In this document: positions 9,895 to 18,312 of the stretch, piece after piece | Numbering within the stretch: the stretch's first letter is position 1 | Layout: the number at the start of each line of letters is the position of its first letter | Assembly: GCA_003263845.1 (NCBI GenBank) | Contig: JYJN01000091.1 | Location: forward strand, 1 to 46,146 | Source of the DNA: Vibrio aestivus | Lineage (GTDB): Bacteria > Pseudomonadota > Gammaproteobacteria > Enterobacterales > Vibrionaceae | Direction: 5' to 3' | DNA: 46,146 bases | Notes under the pieces: model-generated | What the model saw: only the letters and a program-made list of their open reading frames with translations | Told to the model about the DNA's origin: nothing | Database searches by the model: none | Translations under genes and position numbers: made by a program

Positions 9895-10952
9895 GTGTTT
9901 ACCGTTACTAAAGTGCTTTCCTCTCGACATTTGTACGCCTTACGCTGTCAATCAGCGTCGATTGTCGTCAATGTAAAGAATGTATCGTTCGCAGCGATCA
10001 TGGCTTTGAGCTTATGCGCACTCACTATGTTTGCTCTTAGCGTGGGTAAACTACCGATGACTGTTCATCAGGTATTGGAGATTTTATTGTCTCCGGAGCG
10101 TGCTGAAGCAGGTTTTCACGCCAAGATATTGTGGGATATCCGCTTACCGAGAGTGATCACTGCTGTGTTTGCGGGCGCTGCACTCGGGGTTTCCGGAGCG
10201 ATTTTCCAATCGATTTCCCGTAATCCATTAGGCTCTCCCGACATTATCGGGTTTACCTCAGGAGCGGCGGCTGGCGCACTCATCCAAATCATCTACTTTG
10301 CTGGTGGCTCTCTTCAAGTTGCGATTGGAGCGATTGTCGGTGGGCTAGCAACGGCTGCTGTTGTGTTGGTGCTGTCTTATCAAGCGGCACCATCAAGCGG
10401 CAAAACCTGGTGTTAACCGGTATTGGTGTCGGTGCGATACTCAGTGCATTTAATGGCTTATTGCTGGTTAAAGGAGAGATAGATAGCGCGATTACAGGCA
10501 ACTTATGGCTTGCTGGTTCGCTGCATGCCAGAACATGGGATCACGCATTCGCAGTGTTTGCTGGAGTCGTTTTGCTCTTGCCGTACGCCAAGCTCTTCAC
10601 ATCGGCAATGGCTGGATTAGAGCTCGGAGAACTGCGTGCTCAGTCTGTAGGCATTCGGGTATTAAAATTGCGGCTGATAATGACGCTGATTGGTGTTGCA
10701 CTTGCGGCGTTAGCAACGGCAGCAACTGGGCCTATCGCTTTTATTGCTTTAGCGGCTCCGCAACTAATGGTTCGATTAAGAAACACCGCAAACTTACCGA
10801 TTGTTTCTTCGGCTTTGATGGGCGCACTGATACTGCTTATCGCAGACCTGATTTCTCAACTAATACCAATTGATGTGAATTTGCCAATAGGAAGAGTGTG
10901 CGGAATTATTGGTGGGTTTTATTTACTTTGGCTTATCACCCGAAGCCGATAA
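9895..10952 (+). CDS. fepG: FepG-like iron-siderophore ABC permease (one base loss)
   Basis: Second FecCD permease of the importer. Family blocks are visible: LWDIRLPRVITAVFAGAALG, FQSISRNPLGSPDIIGFTSG and GPIAFIALAAPQLMVRL. The frame breaks at the AA at 10395-10396. One added A gives AAPSKRQNLVLTGIGVGAIL and a continuous protein of about 352 residues from the GTG at 9895. A later ATG near 10000 could be the true start, since the first 35 residues are not typical of the family. It partners FepD and the FepC ATPase, whose start follows 14 bp downstream. Confidence 0.88.
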
Positions 10953-10966
10953 CTCAGTAACGTTTT

Positions 10967-11794
10967 ATGACTATTTTGGATTTTGTAATGGATGGACACC
11001 CAACACTGAGCGCTGAATATCTTACGCTAGGATACGGCTCAAAAATCATATGTGAATCGCTCGATGTGACGATACCGACGGGACAATTAACGGTTATCGT
11101 TGGGCCAAATGGCTGCGGAAAGTCGACGCTTCTAAAGAGTCTATGCCGCTTACTCAAGCCAAAGCAGGGGAATGTCACTCTCAACGGCAAACCGATCCTG
11201 AGCATGCCAAGCAAAGAGGTGGCTAAACTGCTCGGCTTCTTACCTCAGAGCTCGCCGACCCCTGAACGAGTGACGGTTGAAGAGTTGGTTGCACGAGGTC
11301 GTCATGCACATCAAGGGCTGTTCAGCCAGTGGAGTGTTGAAGATGAGCAAGCGGTGAAACAAGCGATGCAAGTGACTCGTATTGAAGAGTTTGCCGAGCA
11401 TACGGTTGATGCTTTGTCTGGCGGGCAGAGGCAGCGTGTCTGGATTGCGATGTTGTTAGCACAGCAAACGCCAATCCTTATGTTAGATGAACCCACGACC
11501 TACCTAGATATTTCACACCAACTTGAGTTGCTCGAGCTATTTAAAAAACTTAAACAACAATTGGGTAATACCGTTGTTGCTGTGTTGCATGATTTGAACC
11601 AAGCCTGCCGTTACGCCGATAATATGATTGTGTTAAGTGGCGGAAAAATTGTTGCTCAAGGCTCTCCGGAAGAGTTAATGACCGAGTCTTTAGTTAAGCA
11701 AGTATTTGGCTTGGATAGCATCATTGTCTCAGATCCAGTCACAAGCTCGCCGATGATTGTGCCCAAAGCCCCCTTGATCCCTGATGTTGTCTGA
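10967..11794 (+). CDS. fepC: FepC-like ABC ATPase for siderophore import
   Basis: Cytoplasmic ATP-binding subunit of the importer, 275 residues. All ABC motifs are present: Walker A GPNGCGKST (about residue 46), signature LSGGQRQRVWIAMLLAQ (about 146), Walker B ILMLDEPTTYLD and the switch His in VLHDLNQACRYAD. It belongs to the FecE/FepC branch. It is the last gene of the acylase-fepBDGC unit and is followed by a strong terminator at 11876. The C-terminal tail after the D-loop region is slightly longer than usual. Reading frame intact. Confidence 0.93.
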   Translation: MTILDFVMDGHPTLSAEYLTLGYGSKIICESLDVTIPTGQLTVIVGPNGCGKSTLLKSLCRLLKPKQGNVTLNGKPILSMPSKEVAKLLGFLPQSSPTPERVTVEELVARGRHAHQGLFSQWSVEDEQAVKQAMQVTRIEEFAEHTVDALSGGQRQRVWIAMLLAQQTPILMLDEPTTYLDISHQLELLELFKKLKQQLGNTVVAVLHDLNQACRYADNMIVLSGGKIVAQGSPEELMTESLVKQVFGLDSIIVSDPVTSSPMIVPKAPLIPDVV

Positions 11795-11875
11795 ATTTAG
11801 TTAAGTCTTTCCAAAGCCCTTTTGGCAATATAGCCTTTAAGTTAATAGACCCCAAAACTAATAGAATCCTAAGTT

Positions 11876-11911
11876 AACCGGATGAGTCTTCGATGAGTCA
11901 TCCGGTTTTTT
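11876..11911 (+). terminator. Rho-independent terminator after fepC
   Basis: A 10-bp stem AACCGGATGA / TCATCCGGTT with a 12-base loop and a T run. It ends the acylase-fep transcript and isolates the receptor gene as a separate unit. Confidence 0.88.
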
Positions 11912-11990
11912 CAGCGCTCAACCCACCGTCTATTTGGTGAAATTCTCTGTCATGGCGATGTCCACTCAGCTCCACTTACTTGCTTGTTCG

Positions 11991-12012
11991 AAAAGCACAA
12001 ATTCAGAAGTAT
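11991..12012. repeat. Copy 2 of 22-bp repeat (candidate AraC-family operator)
   Basis: Identical over 22 bp to 5373-5394 and again followed, 33 bases on, by a Fur-box-like sequence. It lies in the 515-bp gap before the TonB-dependent receptor gene. Candidate binding site for the AraC-type protein encoded at 4428. Confidence 0.7.
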
Positions 12013-12045
12013 GTGCTTACAAGCCTTAGTAATATACGAACCGTC

Positions 12046-12062
12046 AATGAGAATGGTTATCA
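12046..12062. promoter_or_regulatory. Fur-box-like sequence upstream of the TonB-dependent receptor
   Basis: AATGAGAATGGTTATCA differs at two positions from the Fur box at 5429. Extended to 19 bases (12043-12061) it matches the Fur consensus at 14 positions. An AT-rich stretch (AAATTATATAGG) follows and could hold the -10 element. Confidence 0.7.
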
Positions 12063-12309
12063 AAATCATAAATTATATAGGTCGATAACTTGACCAAAAA
12101 AATCAAGGGCTTGGGCTGCTAGAAGTACGCCAGTATCTGGGCGAATCACCTATTTACAGCATGACCCTAATTACTATTGTCACGTGGTTTACGTGTCGGA
12201 AAATTAACAAAGCAGTGCGAAGCCGTATCCCCTACGAACTTAACATCGAGGTCAGCAAGCCATCTGTGCTTGTCATACGGCGACCGGCAAACTCTAGGAG
12301 AATGACCAA
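12063..12309 (+). other. Long leader before the receptor gene, with a possible 58-codon upstream ORF
   Basis: If transcription starts near the Fur box, the leader is about 230 nt. It holds an ORF at 12161-12337 (begins MTLITIVTWFTCRKINKAVR) that overlaps the receptor start by 28 bp. The ORF has no convincing ribosome site and I recognise no family. The receptor's own site is AGGAG at 12297-12301. No riboswitch fold was recognised. Confidence 0.25.
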
Positions 12310-14358
12310 ATGGAATTATTGCGCAAGGAGCGCTTAGCGAAAAGCCAACCAAACAGACACTCACTCAGTACTCTTGCAGCATCGATTGCTGTTGCCTGTT
12401 TTGGTATGCAAGCAGGGCTTGCCGTTGCCGCAGGCGAGACCAAAGATGGTGCAATACCGACTATGGTGGTTTACGGTGACAAATCTGAACGCTCACTCCA
12501 AGAAACCAGCGCAAGTGTTGTCGTTTATGATCAAGACTCAATGCAGCAAAAGGGGATTAACACCAGTCAGGACTTATTGAGAATGAGTCCAAACATTGTT
12601 GATACTGGCTATGGAAACCAGATTGCGACAGTGCGAGGCGTTGATGGTTCAGGCCCAGGTGTGGGTGCGGCAGCGTTTATTTCAGGTTCTAAACCACGAC
12701 TGAATGTTTCATTAGATGGACGTTCACTCACTTACAACGAGCTCGCCTATGGGCAAAACTCAATGTGGGATGTGCAGCAAGCAGAGGTTTACCTTGGCCC
12801 ACAAAGTTACATTCAGGGGCGTAACTCGATTGCCGGAACGGTGGTATTGAAGTCCAACGCGCCTGTTTTTGAGCGTCAGTTTTCAGTTAAGGGTGGTTTA
12901 GGAAGCAATAGCCTTCAGCAGACTGCCCTCGTGTATAACGATGTTCTTGTGGATGATCAGGTCGCATTTCGTATCAGCGCGGATAGGCAGTATCAAGAAA
13001 GTGCCGTCGCACTGGTGAGCTATGAGCCGGCGGGAGATTCTAAAGATATAGAGTCAAATGTCATTCGCGCTAAGTTATTGGTCGAGCCAAGTAAAATCCC
13101 CGAGTTGTCTTCAACGCTTAGCATTTCACATAATGACCATCGTGCTCCGCAAGGGGAGTATGAACCTGACGACTCTCCATTCGCTCCTTTCCCGTCGAAG
13201 CGTCCGGTATCTGAAGGTGAAACAAGTAGCTACGTTTGGGACTTAACTTATGGTGTGACACCTAACGTCGAGCTGGCATTTAACACTAACTACAGCGATT
13301 TTGAAATCAAACGAATTGTTCCTACCGGTGATCGATTCACGGCCAATATTCAAGGTAAGGAATACCATATCGAACCAACGCTGAGATACATCTCTGATTC
13401 AGAGCAACTGGATCTTTTAGTTGGGGCGAGATATTTCAGTAACAGCCAAGATGACTTTATTGATGGTATGGGTTCTTACGAGGATGAGACTAAGACCCAG
13501 TCTGCTTACCTACAAGCCATTTATAACCTAACCTCAAGTTTGGTCTTAACGGCGGTCGGCCGCTATGAAAGTGAGAAACGCTACAGGAAGGGTGGTCAGG
13601 GTCCATTTGCTTTGGAGCTTGATGAAACCTATAGCGACTTCTTGCCTAAGCTAGCCATAGCGTGGAACGCAGACAAAAATAACACCTTTGGTGTGAGTGC
13701 GGCAAAAGGGTTTGGCTCTGGCGGCGCAGGAGTGGACTTCATCGCACGTTCAACCTACATGTTTGATGAAGAATCGGTTTGGAACTATGAGTTCTTTACG
13801 CGTCATCGTTTACTTGATCAAAGCCTGCAATTGACGACCAATGTGTTCTATAACGATTACGACAATTTGCAACAGTTAACGGGTGCAGAGATTTCGAACT
13901 TGGATGATGCAAAGTCTTATGGTGCTGAAGCAACTATAGATTGGTATGCAACCCAAGATTTAAGCGTTTTCGCCAATATGGGTCTATTGAAAACGAAAAT
14001 TAGCGATAGCACGCAGACAATTTATGAAGGCAAAGAGTTTTCTCGTGCGCCAGGGTTTACCGGCGCTGCTGGTGTGAATTACTGGCTAAGTGATTTTGAG
14101 TTCAATGGTAACGTTCAGTACATCGGTGATTACTATTCAACGACAGACAATAACGAAGTAGGAAAGATCTCTGGCTACACAACGGTTAATGCTTCGATTG
14201 CTTATGTCTTTGACTATGGTCATGCCAAACTGTTTGCAAACAACTTGTTCGACTCAGACGACGTGATTCTTTATGAAGCTCGTGGGCAGGTATATACCGC
14301 ATCTCCGCTGCTACAAAAAGCACGCACAGTGGGCGTATCGGTACAGCTTGATTTCTAA
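12310..14358 (+). CDS. TonB-dependent outer-membrane siderophore receptor
   Basis: A 682-residue receptor. It has a signal sequence with an unusually long basic N-terminus (hydrophobic core ASIAVACFGMQAGLAVAAG, about residues 24-42) and a TonB-box-like TMVVYGDKS just after cleavage. The plug domain (about 55-180) contains QDLLRMSPNIVDTGYGNQ and QAEVYLGPQSYIQGRNSIAG. A 22-strand-type barrel ends in VGVSVQLDF with the C-terminal Phe needed for BAM. It imports a ferric siderophore across the outer membrane with TonB/ExbBD energy and would hand it to FepB. It is not close to FepA by eye, so the ligand is open. Its own promoter region carries the second 22-bp repeat and a Fur-like box. Reading frame intact. 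Confidence 0.92.
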   Translation: MELLRKERLAKSQPNRHSLSTLAASIAVACFGMQAGLAVAAGETKDGAIPTMVVYGDKSERSLQETSASVVVYDQDSMQQKGINTSQDLLRMSPNIVDTGYGNQIATVRGVDGSGPGVGAAAFISGSKPRLNVSLDGRSLTYNELAYGQNSMWDVQQAEVYLGPQSYIQGRNSIAGTVVLKSNAPVFERQFSVKGGLGSNSLQQTALVYNDVLVDDQVAFRISADRQYQESAVALVSYEPAGDSKDIESNVIRAKLLVEPSKIPELSSTLSISHNDHRAPQGEYEPDDSPFAPFPSKRPVSEGETSSYVWDLTYGVTPNVELAFNTNYSDFEIKRIVPTGDRFTANIQGKEYHIEPTLRYISDSEQLDLLVGARYFSNSQDDFIDGMGSYEDETKTQSAYLQAIYNLTSSLVLTAVGRYESEKRYRKGGQGPFALELDETYSDFLPKLAIAWNADKNNTFGVSAAKGFGSGGAGVDFIARSTYMFDEESVWNYEFFTRHRLLDQSLQLTTNVFYNDYDNLQQLTGAEISNLDDAKSYGAEATIDWYATQDLSVFANMGLLKTKISDSTQTIYEGKEFSRAPGFTGAAGVNYWLSDFEFNGNVQYIGDYYSTTDNNEVGKISGYTTVNASIAYVFDYGHAKLFANNLFDSDDVILYEARGQVYTASPLLQKARTVGVSVQLDF

Positions 14359-14370
14359 ATCTAAACGTAG

Positions 14371-14391
14371 GCCAGCATCCATGATGCTGGC
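14371..14391 (+). terminator. Hairpin after the receptor gene
   Basis: A 9-bp perfect stem GCCAGCATC / GATGCTGGC with a 3-base loop, 12 bp after the stop. The T tract is poor (CCCTTT), so it may act as a partial terminator or 3' stabiliser, allowing some read-through into the esterase gene. Confidence 0.65.
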
Positions 14392-14488
14392 CCCTTTGGG
14401 ATACTCCCCTCCTAAGCGAAGTGACTTAACTCACCCCTCTATGTTTAACAAAACCTTCATTTCTCACGCTACGTTAGAGTGTTCACCT

Positions 14489-16010
14489 ATGTCTCAAACT
14501 CCCCCTTTGTCTGATGCCCGTGACAAAAAAATTGAAATAGATAGTGGCCTGATTTTGGGAAGCGTTGATCGCATTACTAATATCTCAGTATTCAAAGGCA
14601 TCCCCTTTGCCGCGCCTCCGGTTGGTAATCTTCGCTGGGCACCACCTCAACCGGTTGAAAAATGGCGAGGAGTACGCAGAGCCAATGAATATGGTGCATC
14701 AAGTATTCAGACACTGCCTGAGCAAGGATCTCTCTATCAAAGAGATTTTTTGCCAAAACCGCATGTCTACGACGAGGATTGTTTATATCTCAACGTATGG
14801 GCGCCAGAGTCTGCAACTAATGAACGACTGCCGTCTTAGTGTGGTTCTACCCAGGTGGTTTTGTTTGGGGTCGGGCAGTGATGACGCTATTGATGGAACC
14901 GCCCTTGCCCAAAAGGGCCTTGTGGTAGTGACCATTAATTATCGAGTTGGTGTTCTGGGGTTCATGGCACATCCGGAACTGACACAAGAATCGCCAAATC
15001 ACACATCGGGAAACTATGGCCTATTTGATCAGATTGCCGCGTTAAAATGGGTACAGCGCAATATTGGCCAATTTGGTGGTGACAAAAGAAACGTCACCAT
15101 TTCTGGACTGTCAGCAGGTGCAATCAGTGCACACCTTTTGTCCGTCTCACCGAAGGCAAAGGGATTGTTTCATAAGATCATCGCACAAAGCGGTTCTGTG
15201 TTTGCGATGAAAGGGCACTCAAACGCTTGAAATTAACGAAGCTGCAGGCATTCGATACGCGAACAGTTTGGGCGTCACTTCTATTGAACAATTGAGAAAA
15301 CTCTCACCCGAGGAATTGATGGCGAAGCTTATAAGGCTTGGCCAGTTGTGGATGGTTGGTTGTTGCCAGAGAGTGTCGCTAGCATCTATGAGAAAGGGCG
15401 ACAAATTGATGTGCCTATGTTGATTGGCGGTACGTCAGATGAAGCGGCGACAATACCCCATGATGTAGTCAAACTCGACTCATTTGAGTTTTGGGTAAAA
15501 ACCGTATTTGGTGATTATGCACAAGAGTATTTAAAGCTCTGTCCTGTTGAAACGGATGCCGAGGCTTGGGGTAATTTTATTGCGATAAAAAATGAGTCAA
15601 TCCACTGGGCGACCCGAAAGTGGGCCCATCAGCAAAACAGTTCTGGCACGCAACCCATCTATCTTTACTCGTTTAGCAAAGCCCCTCCCGGAGAGCTCAG
15701 CGCACAGCACGGAGCGTATCACATGGGGGATTTGGTCTATGCCTTTAACAATCTCGATAAGGTCGACAGACCTTGGACACAAGAGGATAGGGAGTTAGCG
15801 GACTTGATGTCGAGCGCTTGGGTTAACTTTGCTAAAAAAGGCAATCCGAATGGTGACAGATTGCCTTTATGGCCAGCATATTCAAGTAAAGACGATGTCA
15901 TTATGGTATTTGACAGTAAAACCCAAGCAAAGGTTGATGAGAGAAATACAGCTTTGCACCGGCTATTCGACAAAGAATTTGAAATGAATAAAGGTTATTT
16001 GAAGCTATAA
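14489..16010 (+). CDS. Type-B carboxylesterase family hydrolase (four apparent indels)
   Basis: Alpha/beta-hydrolase of the carboxylesterase/cholinesterase family. Visible motifs: VFKGIPFAAPPVGNLRWAPP, EDCLYLNVWAPES, nucleophile elbow GLSAG, acidic-residue region IGGTSDEAAT and a His region GAYHMGDLVYAFNN, so a Ser-Glu-His triad is plausible. Four indels interrupt it: losses at 14833 (G), 14867-14870 (G run) and about 15316 (T), and a gain in the A run 15221-15223. Corrected length is about 507 residues. The oxyanion segment reads FYPGGFVWGS instead of the usual HGGGF. No signal peptide is seen from ATG 14489; an in-frame ATG at 14441 is an alternative. It lies last in the siderophore cassette, so it may hydrolyse ester-linked siderophores in the cytoplasm (inference). 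It is not related to Fes. Confidence 0.82.
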
Positions 16011-16018
16011 CCTTTATT
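15987..16018. terminator. Bidirectional terminator overlapping the esterase stop codon
   Basis: A 12-bp stem AATAAAGGTTAT / ATAACCTTTATT with an 8-base loop. The right arm contains the TAA stop of the esterase. It separates the esterase from convergent bcp. Confidence 0.75.
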
Positions 16019-16059
16019 CGTCGAATCTACTTTCGTTGTCTTTACTTTATATTGAGCGG

Positions 16060-16527
16060 TTATTTGCTGTTTAGGTAGTCTAGAACCACTTCATGGTGAG
16101 TTTTGGTTTTGAACTTGTTGAATACATGTTCAATCACACCCTCTTCGTTGATTAGGAAGCTGATGCGGTGCAGACCATCGTAGACTTTACCCATGAACTT
16201 CTTCTCGCCCCAAACGCCGAACTGATCGGCTACCGCGTGGTCTTCGTCTGACAAGAGTGTGAAGTTCAGGTTGTCTCGTTCAATGAACTTACCCAGACGT
16301 TTTACAGGGTCGATGCTGACGCCTAATACCACCACGTTGTGAGCGTCCAGCTCGGCTTTAGTGTCACGAAGACCTTGTGCTTGAACCGTACAGCCTGGCG
16401 TCATCGCTTTAGGGTAGAAGTAGAACAGGACCTTTTTGCCTTTGAAATCACCTAGAGAAACGGTATTGCCATCTTGGTCGAGCAAAGAGAATGCAGGTGC
16501 TGCATCACCAGCAGTCAAAGTATTCAT
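16060..16527 (-). CDS. bcp: Bcp-type peroxiredoxin (thiol peroxidase), one-Cys variant
   Basis: Cytosolic thioredoxin-fold peroxidase that reduces hydrogen and organic peroxides, 155 residues from ATG 16527 (MNTLTAGDAAPAFSLLDQDG). The peroxidatic Cys46 is in the canonical TPGCTVQA motif. The resolving Cys found five residues later in E. coli Bcp is Gln here (AQGLRD), so it probably recycles through an external thiol. The earlier in-frame start would add a non-homologous tail overlapping gcvR, so I chose the internal ATG. It lies downstream of gcvR on the same strand, as in other Vibrio. Confidence 0.95.
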   Translation of the reverse strand: MNTLTAGDAAPAFSLLDQDGNTVSLGDFKGKKVLFYFYPKAMTPGCTVQAQGLRDTKAELDAHNVVVLGVSIDPVKRLGKFIERDNLNFTLLSDEDHAVADQFGVWGEKKFMGKVYDGLHRISFLINEEGVIEHVFNKFKTKTHHEVVLDYLNSK

Positions 16528-16540
16528 GTAATTTTCCTTA

Positions 16541-17082
16541 TTAAAGACTGTTTTGTAGAAAGTTGAGCGTGCCGCGAACATTCAGTTCTTGGCAGAGAGT
16601 ATTAAACTCTTCTTGTAGTTGCATTAGGTTGCAGTCGGATTCGACAAGTGCACTGATCGCAATATGGAATTGATCGTTATCGGACTGAACTTTTGCTTTA
16701 TTGATTGTCTGAGCACTCAGAGAAGAGAGGCCGATGTTGCGATCGGCAAAAAACTGGGTGAACTGCTCAGTTAAACCAACTCGGTCATCAGACTCGATAA
16801 ACACTTCTACCGTGTAAGCGTGCTCTTGAATCTCACTGGTTGAAGTACGTTTCATCATGGTGATGAGGTCATGCTCCTGCCTAATAGTGGCAAGGTAGTT
16901 TCGACGCGAGTAATATTGTTGGCATTACCAGAAAGCAGCATGAGCAACGTAAATTCGCTGCCAAAAATAGCAATGCGGCTATCAACGATATTGCAGCCAG
17001 ATTGAGTGACTAGGTGTACAACTTGGTTGCAGACGCCAGGGCGGTCAGCGCCGACGGCAGTAATGACCAGATGTTGAGTCAT
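16541..17082 (-). CDS. gcvR: GcvR-like glycine cleavage system repressor, tandem ACT domains (one base loss)
   Basis: Cytoplasmic regulator that in E. coli binds GcvA and represses gcvTHP when glycine is low. The first ACT domain (MTQHLVITAVGADRPGVCNQ) and the second (YTVEVFIESDDRVGLTEQFT) are in different frames. Adding one G near 16879 on the plus strand gives LGQEHDLITMMKRTS and joins them. Corrected length is about 180 residues, as expected. It is followed by bcp 13 bp downstream and divergent from dapA. The frameshift is most likely an error, since both halves are well conserved. Confidence 0.9.
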
Positions 17083-17373
17083 ATTATCACTTCGTTCTTT
17101 ATTAAATGGAGAATTACGGACTAGCTTAGCATAGTTGAATAATAGAAAAATGTGTCACGGCGTGTTTTTATGAGTTCGATGTGACGGGCTTACTTTTGGC
17201 TGACAATCTAATGGATAGGTAGGGTATAACGGCTAAATTCAGCGAGTGAGTGGTTAGATCTCTAACATCTCGTAAATATTCACCCAATCTGGCGATTTAA
17301 GCGTGTTAATCCTCTTGTGTTTATCAATCGCCATACAGTACCATGCAGAAAGTATCAAATTAGGGAGAAAGAC
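17083..17373. promoter_or_regulatory. Divergent promoter region between gcvR and dapA
   Basis: A 291-bp gap with no gene. A TATAAC at about 17224-17229, preceded 18 bases upstream by TGACAA, is a candidate sigma-70 promoter for dapA. A purine-rich AGGGAGA ribosome site precedes the dapA ATG at 17374. No riboswitch was recognised. Confidence 0.4.
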
Positions 17374-18252
17374 ATGTTTTCAGGAAGTATCGTGGCATTA
17401 ATTACACCGTTTACTCAGGATGGTGAAGTCGATTTCGTCAGCTTGAAAAAACTGGTGGATTATCATGTTGCCGCTGGGTCTGATGGCATTGTTGCTGTTG
17501 GCACTACGGGCGAGTCCGCAACTCTTACGGTAGAAGAGCATGTCAAGGTAGTTAGTAAGACAGTTGAATTTGCTGAAGGCCGCATCCCTGTTATTGCGGG
17601 CACTGGCGCTAATGCAACGCATGAGTCAGTGACGTTCAGCCGTTTGTTGAACGATTCTGGTATTGCTGGCTGTTTAAGCGTAACGCCATACTACAACAAG
17701 CCAACGCAAGAAGGTTTGTACCAGCACTACAAGGCGATTGCTGAAGTAAGCGACGTCCCACAAATTCTCTACAACGTACCAGGCCGCACTGCGGTAGACA
17801 TGCACCCAGAAACCGTTGCACGTCTTGCAGAGATCGAAAATATTGTTGCCCTTAAAGATGCGACAGGTGATCTCGACCGCGTTAAGATTCACCGTGAGCT
17901 TTGTGGTGAAGACTTCATTCTATTGAGTGGCGATGACAGCACTGGCCTTGATTTTGTTCGTTTAGGCGGACAAGGCGTGATTTCTGTGACCAATAATATT
18001 GCGGCTAAAGAGATGGCAACAATGTTCCGTTTGGCTAAAGAAGGTCGCTACGCAGAAGCTGAAGCAATTAATAACCAGTTAATGCCTCTTCACAAAAACT
18101 TGTTTGTAGAATCGAGCCCAATCCCAGTAAAATGGGCGGCACATAAGCTAGGCTTGATCGCAAATGGTGATCTACGTCTACCTCTAACAGAATTATCAGA
18201 ACAAGCTCGCCCTATCGTTGCCCAAGCAATGACCGAGTCTCGTATCTCATAA
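17374..18252 (+). CDS. dapA: 4-hydroxy-tetrahydrodipicolinate synthase
   Basis: First committed enzyme of lysine/diaminopimelate synthesis, condensing pyruvate with aspartate semialdehyde in the cytoplasm. The protein is 292 residues from ATG 17374 ([20 protein letters not shown]), the same length as E. coli DapA. Class I aldolase features: GTTGESATL, the [17 protein letters not shown] block with the catalytic Tyr, VPGRTAVDM, and the Schiff-base Lys in [13 protein letters not shown] (about 161). The upstream in-frame GTG-type extension is not homologous, so I reject it. It is followed by a hairpin and bamC, the same pair as in E. coli. Confidence 0.97.
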   Translation: MFSGSIVALITPFTQDGEVDFVSLKKLVDYHVAAGSDGIVAVGTTGESATLTVEEHVKVVSKTVEFAEGRIPVIAGTGANATHESVTFSRLLNDSGIAGCLSVTPYYNKPTQEGLYQHYKAIAEVSDVPQILYNVPGRTAVDMHPETVARLAEIENIVALKDATGDLDRVKIHRELCGEDFILLSGDDSTGLDFVRLGGQGVISVTNNIAAKEMATMFRLAKEGRYAEAEAINNQLMPLHKNLFVESSPIPVKWAAHKLGLIANGDLRLPLTELSEQARPIVAQAMTESRIS

Positions 18253-18263
18253 TTTTAATAGAT

Positions 18264-18302
18264 AGCCGAAGCCTACATCGCGTAACGTGCTTCGGCTCTT
18301 TT
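18264..18302 (+). terminator. Hairpin between dapA and bamC
   Basis: A 9-bp stem AGCCGAAGC / GCTTCGGCT with a 16-base loop followed by CTTTT. It may attenuate transcription between dapA and bamC, not block it fully. Confidence 0.6.
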
Positions 18303-18312
18303 AGGAGTTTCA

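Noticed and set aside
11991..12012. 22-bp repeats as CRISPR repeats
   Set aside because: Only two copies, about 6.6 kb apart, each at a promoter with a Fur box, and no cas genes.
4428..16010. Siderophore cassette as a phage or integrative element
   Set aside because: No integrase, tRNA end, direct-repeat attachment sites or transposase was seen. The 22-bp repeats lie inside the cassette at promoters, not at its edges.
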